Assembly: GCA_002723155.1 (NCBI GenBank) | Contig: PBNO01000003.1 | Location: forward strand, 296,932-360,931 | DNA length: 64,000 nt | From: Ponticaulis sp. | GTDB lineage: Bacteria > Pseudomonadota > Alphaproteobacteria > Caulobacterales > Hyphomonadaceae | Reading direction: 5' to 3' | Part shown: positions 9,025 through 16,645 of the stretch, piece after piece | Position numbering within the stretch: position 1 is the stretch's first letter | How the letters are laid out: every line of letters starts with the position of its first letter | Position numbers and translations under genes: made by a program | Notes under the pieces: generated by a model | What the model saw: the letters and a program-made list of their open reading frames with translations, nothing else | What the model was told of the DNA's origin: nothing | Database searches by the model: none

Positions 9025-9546
9025 TTAAGGATCAACCAGCCGGTTGATTTGTTCGGTCAGAACGGCATCAACAACCGGTGCAATATCGCTTAGCGCCTGA
9101 AAAGACGCGCCGGTGACGAAATAGTCCATAACCACCTTGCTTCCCTCACCATCCTGATTGATCGAGATGGTGAGGACCGCCTCGACACCAATGCTCTGAA
9201 GCGGCCCCAGCGATGCATCAAAGCGCACCATATGATTGCCTTCCCGGTGCATGGCCGCAATGACCTCACCGTGCAGCACAGAGCCGCCCTCCCAGGTCTC
9301 AACCCACATACCGCCCGGGGCGACCTCGGTCAGAGACAGATTTTCAGCATCTCCGGAATAGGTATGCGCCGGGGACCACCAGTCGGAGAGTGTCGCCATG
9401 CGCGCATACTGAAGATTGGACGGAAGCTCGGAGGTGCGTTCCAGATGGATTTGAAATCCGTCATCCGCTGCGCGAACAACATCAGCAGACACTGGCAGGG
9501 CAGCAAAAAACAGCGCCAATACACAGCTTAAAAATCGGATCATCAT
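9025..9546 (-). CDS. Secreted SRPBCC-fold (START/Bet v1-like) protein
   Basis: A 173-residue exported protein. The signal peptide (MMIRFLSCVLALFFAALPVSA) precedes a single domain with the usual SRPBCC opening in which a helix leads into a WWS motif (YARMATLSDWWSPAHTYSG). It then has MWVETWEGGSVLHGEV and the late strand-helix pattern ending VLTEQINRLVDP. The family forms a hydrophobic ligand pocket; the ligand is unknown. GGAGG lies seven bases before the ATG at 9546. It is convergent with the XRE gene and downstream of the CheY-like gene on the same strand. Confidence 0.8.
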   Translation of the reverse strand: MMIRFLSCVLALFFAALPVSADVVRAADDGFQIHLERTSELPSNLQYARMATLSDWWSPAHTYSGDAENLSLTEVAPGGMWVETWEGGSVLHGEVIAAMHREGNHMVRFDASLGPLQSIGVEAVLTISINQDGEGSKVVMDYFVTGASFQALSDIAPVVDAVLTEQINRLVDP

Positions 9547-9590
9547 TTAGGGGCCTCCAGATTAGCGGCTGCAGGTCCGCAATAACCTGC

Positions 9591-9968
9591 CTACGCCTTT
9601 TTACGCTTGGCTATAGTATACGCAATCGTTTCAAACAGAGCGCGTACTTCGACAGGCTTGATCAAAAATTCATCAGCGCCCTGTTCCAGACACTGTCCAC
9701 GCAGATTAAGCGCCGTATCCGCCGTCACGACAATGATCGGCAGCTTACCTTTTTCATCGTCTCTCGCACGGATGTGACCGATCGCCTCCATGCCATCCAT
9801 ACCCGGCATGCGCAAATCCATCAGGATGAGGTCGTAGTCTCCCTCATCAATCATTTTCAGACCGGTGGGAGCATCTTCCGCCTCATGCATTTCGATCCGT
9901 GCGGCGGTGAGCATTTCCTTCACCACGCGCCGGTTCATAGCATCATCTTCGACGAATAAGATTTTCAT
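9591..9968 (-). CDS. Single-domain response regulator (CheY-like)
   Basis: A 125-residue stand-alone receiver domain with all key residues: acidic pair Asp8/Asp9, phosphoacceptor Asp51 in LILMDLRMPGMDG, Thr in IIVVTAD, and Lys in FLIKPVE. There is no output domain. It lies 75 bp downstream of the hybrid-like sensor kinase in the same direction and is its likely partner. That would fit with the kinase's own C-terminal receiver being degenerate. No clear ribosome-binding site is visible before the ATG. Confidence 0.92.
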   Translation of the reverse strand: MKILFVEDDAMNRRVVKEMLTAARIEMHEAEDAPTGLKMIDEGDYDLILMDLRMPGMDGMEAIGHIRARDDEKGKLPIIVVTADTALNLRGQCLEQGADEFLIKPVEVRALFETIAYTIAKRKKA

Positions 9969-10043
9969 TAGTAAAGATTGCCGTCCGATCTGTTAGCAGT
10001 CTGTTTGTTGTAGCATATTCTTGCCAATAGACTAAACACGACA

Positions 10044-12515
10044 TCAACCAGCAGAAATAGGGTCTGAAACCTGTGGAGAATTCAATTGTGATGAATTTTC
10101 ATCTTCAGTAAATTCAGCCTTCACCAACCTGAAAATATTCTCCGGCTGATATTCCCCCTCAGCGTGTATATCAGAATTCCTGACTTCATCCCATATAAAT
10201 AGCCGAGTTGATTCGTCAGGTTTCAACTCTGAGGATGAAGGCCGGTTCGTAAACGCCATGTGATAGACACCCGACGCTAATGCTTGCGCAAATTCTTCTT
10301 CTGAATCAGAGACAAGCACCGATGCGACCTCATCAGAGAAAAACGCCTCGAAGATCATTTTCTGCATGAAGTCATCCTGGAAGACGAGCAAATTGACCTC
10401 ATCGACAGACGTCGCCGCTCCAGCGTTCGCTGATTTAGGCGCGGTTTCAGCAGGCTGTTCTGGCACCTGTACGGGTACAATAATCGTAAATTCGGAGCCA
10501 ACTCCGAGTTCGCTCTCAACTGAAATCTTGCCGCCCATAGCTTTGACGAAGTTTTCGCAAATAGAGAGCCCAAGCCCTGTGCCCGCATATTTGCGGGTCA
10601 TCGCGCCATCGACCTGGTGGAATGGCTTGAAGATATTCTCGACTTCATCCGCCGGAATACCAATACCGGTATCATGTACGGCGATGCGTAGAATGTCATT
10701 GCCGTCCTTATCAGCTTCGCAATAGGCGCGCAGCACGACACCGCCGTCTTCCGTAAACTTCACGGCGTTTGAAAGCAGGTTGAACATGACCTGACGCAGG
10801 CGCTGCTCATCGGACTCAACCAGCTCCGGAATATCGTTCAGCTCAACATCAAGAGTGAGATTCTTAGACTCCGCCTCACCCCGCCAGAGAAGTGTAGCCT
10901 CTTCAAAAAGGCGCGGCGTTTCAAACGGCGCAATCTCGACGCTGACATTGCCCGTTTCGATCTTGGCGACATCCAGAAGGTCATCAACAATCGCCTTCAT
11001 CGACTTACCCGCGGACTGGACGACGCGAAGCCGGTCGCGCATCTCGTCATTCAGCGAGCCATCCTGAAGCAAGACCTGAGACATGCCCAGAATACCGTTC
11101 AAAGGCGTTCGGATTTCATGGCTGGTCGTCGCGAGGAATTCGGACTTGGCTTTGTTTGCGCGTTCGAGCTCGACATTCGTCGCGTTGAGTTTCTCGTTGA
11201 CACGGCCGATGGCGTCGCGGCTTTTGCGAACAGAGACATAGCCCGCCAGGAGGAAGCCGAAAATCAGCACTGCACCGAAGCCGAAGGATGCTAAGAGAAT
11301 GGTCCGCTGACGGGTTTCGGCTTCGGCGATCTGGATCTGTTGCTGCAGACGTTCACTTTCAAGCTGCTCGATCTCAAGCTCCTGATTGGCGAAATCGAAC
11401 TGTGCTGCCATCAGGGCTGAGTTGGCCGACGCGGCCAGACCAAGCGCCTCATCTTCCAGTCGCTTGAAGGCTTCAAGATGGGCGAGCGCCGTTTCGGGCT
11501 GAAGCGCTGCCTGATAAATCCGATAGGCAGTTTCGTGCATTTCACGGAATGGCATCGGGGTGGTCGTCAGATCCATCCCTGTAAATGTGCGGGCGATATA
11601 GCGCCGCGCATTGGGAATATCACGTCGCTCGAAGGCAACCTCGGCTTTCACCCCCCACAAGAATGGCTCCCATCCGGAGGATTCCCCTTCCGGCATGAGC
11701 GCCAGTCCTTCATCTGCGGTCGCCTCAGCCGCTGTATAATCGCCGCCCAGAACCTGCGTGTGCGCAATATTCGTGAGAATGCGCGCAATCAGATAGGGCG
11801 ACTCCATTGTACGGGCGATTTCAAGCGCACGACGGTAATGCGTTTCGGCTTCTGCATATCGTTCGAGCCCACGCAAAGCGTTCGCGCGGTTGTTCTCGGT
11901 GACCATATTGATCCCGGGCTCAACGCTGTAGACGTCCATTGACTGGTCGTAGTTTTCAAGCGCGCGCTGATAATCACCGGCGTCGCTGTAAATATCACCA
12001 ATCTTCTGCAGAGACATCGCCTGGCCACGTGCAAAGTCTTGTAGGCGATACTCCTCATAAGCCTGAAGAAAGCTCTCAAAAGCAAGCTGGGTATCGCCCG
12101 TGGCGTGAGCAATCCGCCCTCGTGTGAGCAATAGATCGCCTCGGATCGTGGTGGATTGCGGGACGTTCTCGATCAAAGAGAGCGCTCGTTCAACGAGCGG
12201 AGCAGCTTCTCGCGCCTGATTGGAACGACCTAAAGCTTCTGCTTGCAGCCAGAGGACATTTGCAAGCGCAGTTGCACGTTCATCTTCAGACGCATTCAAA
12301 GGAATTTGTGTTTCAGCTTCCTGAGCAAGTCGAAGCGCCTCTGCAGGTGCGCGGAGCATCTCATCGCGCGCTGACTGGAAGGCTTCCTCATAGCTCGTCC
12401 AGTCTACGAAAAGTTCACCTTCAACGCGTTCAACAACGCCCTGCGCAGTGCCCGGCATGACAGCCGACACCGACAACGCGAACCCAATCGCGAGCTGCCT
12501 GATCAGGGTCTTCAT
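10044..12515 (-). CDS. TPR-containing sensor histidine kinase with degenerate C-terminal receiver
   Basis: An 823-residue membrane kinase. The order is signal sequence, a long periplasmic array of TPR repeats (about residues 30-360), a coiled coil, one transmembrane helix (about 405-425), a HisKA domain with His466 in TTSHEIRTPLNGILGMSQ, and a HATPase domain (N box LLSNAVKFTEDGG, then DTGIGIP and GTGLGLSI). A final region of about 100 residues has the length and pattern of a receiver. In it the phosphoacceptor motif reads YHMAFTNRPS, so Asp is replaced, and no conserved Lys is evident. AAAGG lies seven bases before the ATG. The phosphate probably passes to the CheY-like protein encoded next (9591-9968). 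The signal sensed is unknown. Confidence 0.9.
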   Translation of the reverse strand: MKTLIRQLAIGFALSVSAVMPGTAQGVVERVEGELFVDWTSYEEAFQSARDEMLRAPAEALRLAQEAETQIPLNASEDERATALANVLWLQAEALGRSNQAREAAPLVERALSLIENVPQSTTIRGDLLLTRGRIAHATGDTQLAFESFLQAYEEYRLQDFARGQAMSLQKIGDIYSDAGDYQRALENYDQSMDVYSVEPGINMVTENNRANALRGLERYAEAETHYRRALEIARTMESPYLIARILTNIAHTQVLGGDYTAAEATADEGLALMPEGESSGWEPFLWGVKAEVAFERRDIPNARRYIARTFTGMDLTTTPMPFREMHETAYRIYQAALQPETALAHLEAFKRLEDEALGLAASANSALMAAQFDFANQELEIEQLESERLQQQIQIAEAETRQRTILLASFGFGAVLIFGFLLAGYVSVRKSRDAIGRVNEKLNATNVELERANKAKSEFLATTSHEIRTPLNGILGMSQVLLQDGSLNDEMRDRLRVVQSAGKSMKAIVDDLLDVAKIETGNVSVEIAPFETPRLFEEATLLWRGEAESKNLTLDVELNDIPELVESDEQRLRQVMFNLLSNAVKFTEDGGVVLRAYCEADKDGNDILRIAVHDTGIGIPADEVENIFKPFHQVDGAMTRKYAGTGLGLSICENFVKAMGGKISVESELGVGSEFTIIVPVQVPEQPAETAPKSANAGAATSVDEVNLLVFQDDFMQKMIFEAFFSDEVASVLVSDSEEEFAQALASGVYHMAFTNRPSSSELKPDESTRLFIWDEVRNSDIHAEGEYQPENIFRLVKAEFTEDENSSQLNSPQVSDPISAG

Positions 12516-12626
12516 CCTGAAACCTTTCGATAATCAAAGGCCAGGTTACCCCCGACAAATGAAAATATCGTTTTCCCACACCAAAAGCGTGGGCAGGTTT
12601 GTTGGGGCGGTCAACACGAAAGACAC

Positions 12627-12664
12627 AAAAGAGCCCGCCGAATTCAAGTATCGGCGGGCTCTTA
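12627..12664 (-). terminator. Intrinsic terminator of the WGNLDSF autotransporter gene
   Basis: AAGAGCCCGCCGA and TCGGCGGGCTCTT form a 13-bp stem. Read leftward it is followed by a T-rich tract, and it lies 35 bp beyond the stop codon of the subtilase gene. Confidence 0.85.
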
Positions 12665-12699
12665 TTCTATCTATAGTTTAGCTATTTCTATTCCGCGAT

Positions 12700-15600
12700 T
12701 TAGTAGCGAATAGCAAACCGTGCTCCTACCGCATAATCTGTTTCAGATTCATTTGCGACCGGCGTCTCATTAAACTCGACACGAGAGAACGCAGACACTT
12801 CCGCCATACCGTCCATCAGAGCAGTGCCGTAGCTCGCTTCAAGGTTATAATCGCGACCTGTGTCAGCCACACCCCATGTCTGAGAGACAAGACCCAGTTC
12901 CCCGGTTTCACGGTTCACAACTTCGAGCGTCGTAAACTCAAACGACCCGGCCTCAACGTGCAGAGGCTGTGCAATGCTCAGGCGGAATGTGTCGTGATCA
13001 CCGATCAGACCATCCTTGCGAACACCGATCGCGAACGCGGTCGATGTCAGTCCCTCATCGCTCAGAGACAGCGCACCATCAGCAAAGCTGGTGCCGCGTG
13101 TTTCGCCAACCGTTGCAGACAGGCCGAGCTGCATGCCGAATGGAAGATCCACATCAGACCCAAGTGTCACAGCATCGGTAACGCTCCCGCCCTCAAGCGA
13201 AAGGAAGCCGGTGCCCTGACCGCCAAGAAGGCTGTCACGCTCCGTCAACTGTGTGTAGTCGACAGAGAGGTTCAGGTGATCGGTCAGCGCATAATTCATA
13301 GAAATATTCGCCGCACTCGCATTGAAATCGACCAGATCATCCGCGTTATAAACGCGTTGGCCTGTCAGCGGATCAACATACGAATGATCGTCAGACGCTT
13401 CGGTCACGCTTGCAGAGATCGACAGACGCTCACTCACAGCAAACTGTGTAGACGCATAAGTACCACCAGACGCGAGCCCCAGAAGCGGGTTCACACCACC
13501 GGTTTCTACGTCAAAGTCTGAATAGAAGCCGAAGACCGGGTTAGAGCTGAGGCGTGCAGCACCATCACCATGACCAAAGCGGAATGCAGTCTGGCTTTCT
13601 GGTGCAGACAGCATGATGTCCGTCTGGAACGGAAGCTCACCTTCACGCACATCAGAACCCGGCGTGTATGGCGCGGCCTGCATAGACAGAGCCCAGTCAC
13701 CATTCAAACCAAGATTGACCGAAGTGCTTTGAACGTCGCCGAAGTTTGACCCTTCGCTTGCCCAGTCAACGAAACGCTGATGCAGGTGACGCTGGAAGCG
13801 GCGATCATGCTCGACACCGTCAATAACAGACTCTGTTCCATACAGCTGGGTAGAAAGCGGGATACGGAAGTCGCGGAATGTGTCACCAACGCTCTCGAGC
13901 GCTACGACATAAGCGCCGTCATTTTCAAGCTGCAGCACATCAGAGCGCAGATAAGCGCGACGAATCCATCTCGCGGACTTACCACGCCAGCCACCAATAA
14001 AGTCGCCATCACCGTCGTGATCAGCGTAGAAGCGCAGGCGGTTCCAATTCAGTGGCGACAGAGCGCCCTCAACGTTCAGAAGACCCCAGCCATAAACTTC
14101 ATCAACGCCCTCTTCACCAAGGTCAGTTGCAGACCGGAGGATCACATCAACGGTTTCCTCGGCATGGTCTTTCCACCAAGGCCACGCACCGTGGATCAGT
14201 GCTGCTGTACCAGAGACCAGAGGCGCTGCGAATGACGTACCGGCCTGACGCATAACACCGCCATTGCCATCAGATACGAGGATGAATTCGCCCGGCGCGA
14301 CGATGAAATTATTCATCACCGCACTGCAATCACCATCAACAATAAAGCAGGCATCGCCTGGCGTATTAGACCAGTCTGCGATCTCACCATCAAAGCCGAG
14401 CGCGCCAACGATGATCAACTGCTCGAGACTACCATCATCCGCCCATTCGACGTCAGTGCCGGTCACACCCTCATTGCCAGCCGCCTTGATGAAGACAACG
14501 CCTTCATTATCGACGCCGGAAATGATGTCTGCCCACTCTTCTGAGATCAGTGTTTCAGGAACACCAAGAGACATGTTGATGATGCGCGCACCATTGTCGA
14601 CGAGCGCATGCACACCCGTCTCAACGTCGTCCCAACCTGCGGTCAGGGTTTCATCAAACGGGTTATAAACGGCGACGCTTGCATTTGGCGCGATGCCCAT
14701 AATGCCGACGCCATCGTGAGGCGCGACCAGAAGGCTAACAACCGCTGAACCGTGTGTGGACGTATCCGCCGTGTCGTATCCGCCTGAATAAATCACATCA
14801 TGTGTCAGAAGGGTTTCATCCGTGACACCGAAGTCGAGAAGACCGATGACAGCCTGCGTATTATAATCATGGTCCTGCGTAAGCGCTGGAGACCAGTTGA
14901 TTGTCGGCATCCAGCCATCAACAATGTCGATGCCGTTGAACATCATCAGACCATCATGCCAATCCACGAAGAACTGAGCACGCTCGACCGCCGAAAGCTC
15001 TGCCAGAGATGCCGGATCAGTTGGATCGATACCATAGCGTTCGAAGATTTCCTGAGCGAATCCTGCCCAGAAGTCCTGACCAGTATAGAAAGCGACGAGT
15101 GGCGCGTACTGATCCTGGCTCAGATTGTAGAATGTGCCCAAGTCGGTCAGCAGCTGCTCGTAAGCCGCTTCATTACCTTCGAAGCTATCGAGGTTACCCC
15201 AGAAGCTGTCGAGGTTACCCCAGAAACTATCGAGATTGCCCCAGAAACTATCCAGATTACCCCAGAAGCTATCGAGGTTCCCCCAGAAGCTGTCCAGATT
15301 ACCCCAGAAGCTATCGAGATTGCCCCAAGTCGCATCCAGATTGCCGTTAAAGCTGTCCAGATTGCCCCAGAAGCTATCGAGATTACCCCAGTTAGGATCG
15401 AGAAGGCCGTAATACTCTGAAGGGTCCTGACCATCAGGAACAGAGAAGGCTACATAGAAGCTATCGAGATTACCCCAGAAGCTATCAAGGTTACCCCAGA
15501 AGCTATCGAGGTTACCCCAAAGCGCAATCGCAGGATTTCCATTGAAGCTGTCAAGATTTCCCCAGGTCGCGTCTAGCTCGCCCTCGAAGCTATCAAGGTT

Positions 15601-16182
15601 ACCCCAGAAACTGTCTAGATTACCCCAGAAGCTATCAAGGTTGCCCCAGAAAGAGTCCAGATTACCCCATTGAACGGTGGCATCACCGAAGCTGTCGAGA
15701 TTGCCCCATTGGGTCTCGATCACGCCATCGAAGCTGTCGAGGTTCCCCCAAAAGCTGTCCAGATTGCCCCAGTCAGCAGCGACATCACCTTCAAAACTGT
15801 CGAGATTTCCCCAGAAGCTATCCAGGTTCCCCCAAAAGGAATCAAGATTACCCCACTGAGCCGCAGCATCACCGTCAAAGCTATCGAGATTACCCCAGAA
15901 GCTGTCGAGGTTGCCCCAGAAAGAGTCCAGATTACCCCAGAAGCTATCAAGGTTGCCCCAAAAGGAATCCAGATTACCCCATTGGCCGGACGCATCACCC
16001 TCAAAACTATCGAGGTTCCCCCAGAAGCTATCCAGATTGCCCCACTGCGCTGTTGCGCGTGACGCATACTGAGATGCGTCAGCAGTAGCGACTTCATAGC
16101 TATCTTGCGCATGCGCGACAGAAAGACTGCCTGCGGCGGCAAGAGACACAAGTGCGACGGATGAATACAATACAGTTTTCAT
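12700..16182 (-). CDS. Subtilisin-like (S8) autotransporter with 30 WGNLDSF heptad repeats
   Basis: A predicted type V secreted protease of 1160 residues. The frame opens further upstream, but the ATG at 16182 has GGAG seven bases before it and starts directly on a signal peptide (MKTVLYSSVALVSLAAAGSL...AHA). Residues 47-334 contain 30 exact copies of WGNLDSF, singly or in runs of up to seven, broken by short acidic spacers such as EGDASGQ. The S8 domain follows: Asp450 in GLLDFG, His477 in STHGSAV, oxyanion Asn near 570 in AAGNEG, and Ser650 in AGTSFAAP. The last 300 or so residues look like an autotransporter beta-barrel ending FAIRY. The repeat block has no function I can name. Long AT-rich upstream DNA may carry its control sites. 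Confidence 0.9.
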   Translation of the reverse strand: MKTVLYSSVALVSLAAAGSLSVAHAQDSYEVATADASQYASRATAQWGNLDSFWGNLDSFEGDASGQWGNLDSFWGNLDSFWGNLDSFWGNLDSFWGNLDSFDGDAAAQWGNLDSFWGNLDSFWGNLDSFEGDVAADWGNLDSFWGNLDSFDGVIETQWGNLDSFGDATVQWGNLDSFWGNLDSFWGNLDSFWGNLDSFEGELDATWGNLDSFNGNPAIALWGNLDSFWGNLDSFWGNLDSFYVAFSVPDGQDPSEYYGLLDPNWGNLDSFWGNLDSFNGNLDATWGNLDSFWGNLDSFWGNLDSFWGNLDSFWGNLDSFWGNLDSFWGNLDSFEGNEAAYEQLLTDLGTFYNLSQDQYAPLVAFYTGQDFWAGFAQEIFERYGIDPTDPASLAELSAVERAQFFVDWHDGLMMFNGIDIVDGWMPTINWSPALTQDHDYNTQAVIGLLDFGVTDETLLTHDVIYSGGYDTADTSTHGSAVVSLLVAPHDGVGIMGIAPNASVAVYNPFDETLTAGWDDVETGVHALVDNGARIINMSLGVPETLISEEWADIISGVDNEGVVFIKAAGNEGVTGTDVEWADDGSLEQLIIVGALGFDGEIADWSNTPGDACFIVDGDCSAVMNNFIVAPGEFILVSDGNGGVMRQAGTSFAAPLVSGTAALIHGAWPWWKDHAEETVDVILRSATDLGEEGVDEVYGWGLLNVEGALSPLNWNRLRFYADHDGDGDFIGGWRGKSARWIRRAYLRSDVLQLENDGAYVVALESVGDTFRDFRIPLSTQLYGTESVIDGVEHDRRFQRHLHQRFVDWASEGSNFGDVQSTSVNLGLNGDWALSMQAAPYTPGSDVREGELPFQTDIMLSAPESQTAFRFGHGDGAARLSSNPVFGFYSDFDVETGGVNPLLGLASGGTYASTQFAVSERLSISASVTEASDDHSYVDPLTGQRVYNADDLVDFNASAANISMNYALTDHLNLSVDYTQLTERDSLLGGQGTGFLSLEGGSVTDAVTLGSDVDLPFGMQLGLSATVGETRGTSFADGALSLSDEGLTSTAFAIGVRKDGLIGDHDTFRLSIAQPLHVEAGSFEFTTLEVVNRETGELGLVSQTWGVADTGRDYNLEASYGTALMDGMAEVSAFSRVEFNETPVANESETDYAVGARFAIRY
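15181..16044 (-). repeat. Array of 21-bp coding repeats (30 copies of WGNLDSF)
   Basis: Thirty 21-base units each encode WGNLDSF within the subtilase gene. The units differ at synonymous positions (for example TTC or TTT for Phe, and varied Leu and Asn codons) while the protein unit is invariant. They occur in blocks of 2, 5, 3, 2, 1, 4, 1, 3, 2 and 7 from the N-terminal side. The blocks are separated by spacers of 6-8 residues and one of 22. Confidence 0.97.
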
Positions 16183-16585
16183 TACGGTGCTCCACGGCGC
16201 AGCCCCACGCGCCAAGGGATCCGGATCTTCTGAACCTGGGCTTACAGTTTACTTCACCCTCCATAATGCAGCGAAAAATTGAAAAGGTAAACCTTTCGTT
16301 AACCATCCAGCGCAAGAAAATTAACGTAAAAGTGTGGATAACTAAGAAAAGTTAACAGGAACACAGCGTGTTTTCGAGGGGAATTGCCGAAAATGTTAAT
16401 AAATACGAAGATCAAAAGGTTAACAGAACTTCGAAAACCGTTAACGAATTACTTAAAATCGATTAACCCGCGTAAAATCGAAAGCATCAACATGTTTTTG
16501 TCTTGAACTATAGACGCCTATGCTTTGAAGCAGATCGCCAGTCGAAACGGAATATAATCTTCGACCTGATATTACCTTGAAGAAT
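16183..16585. promoter_or_regulatory. AT-rich intergenic region with DnaA box and GTTAAC cluster
   Basis: This stretch upstream of the subtilase gene holds no gene. It is markedly more AT-rich than its surroundings. It contains a perfect DnaA-box match (TGTGGATAA, 16333-16341) and four GTTAAC hexamers (16298, 16351, 16419 and 16440), plus further TTAA sites. CtrA sites in Caulobacterales are built from TTAA half-sites seven bases apart; here the closest pairs are eight and six apart, so exact CtrA sites are not shown. Probably the control region of the subtilase gene. Confidence 0.5.
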
Positions 16586-16617
16586 AAGAAAAGGGCGACG
16601 CAATAACGCGCCGCCCT
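16586..16617 (-). terminator. Intrinsic terminator after the multidomain redoxin gene
   Basis: AGGGCGACGC and GCGCCGCCCT form a stem with one mismatch around a short AT loop. Read leftward it runs into TTTTCTTATT. It lies about 30 bp beyond the stop codon at 16646. Confidence 0.75.
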
Positions 16618-16645
16618 CCGCTGATCAGAAATTGTGCAATAAAGC

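Noticed and set aside
15181..16044. Direct 21-bp repeats that look like a CRISPR or tandem satellite
   Set aside because: The units are in frame, contiguous within a protease gene, and encode the same heptad; there are no unique spacers of CRISPR length and no cas genes.
16440..16467. Exact CtrA site (TTAA-N7-TTAA)
   Set aside because: The TTAA pairs here are eight and six bases apart, not seven.
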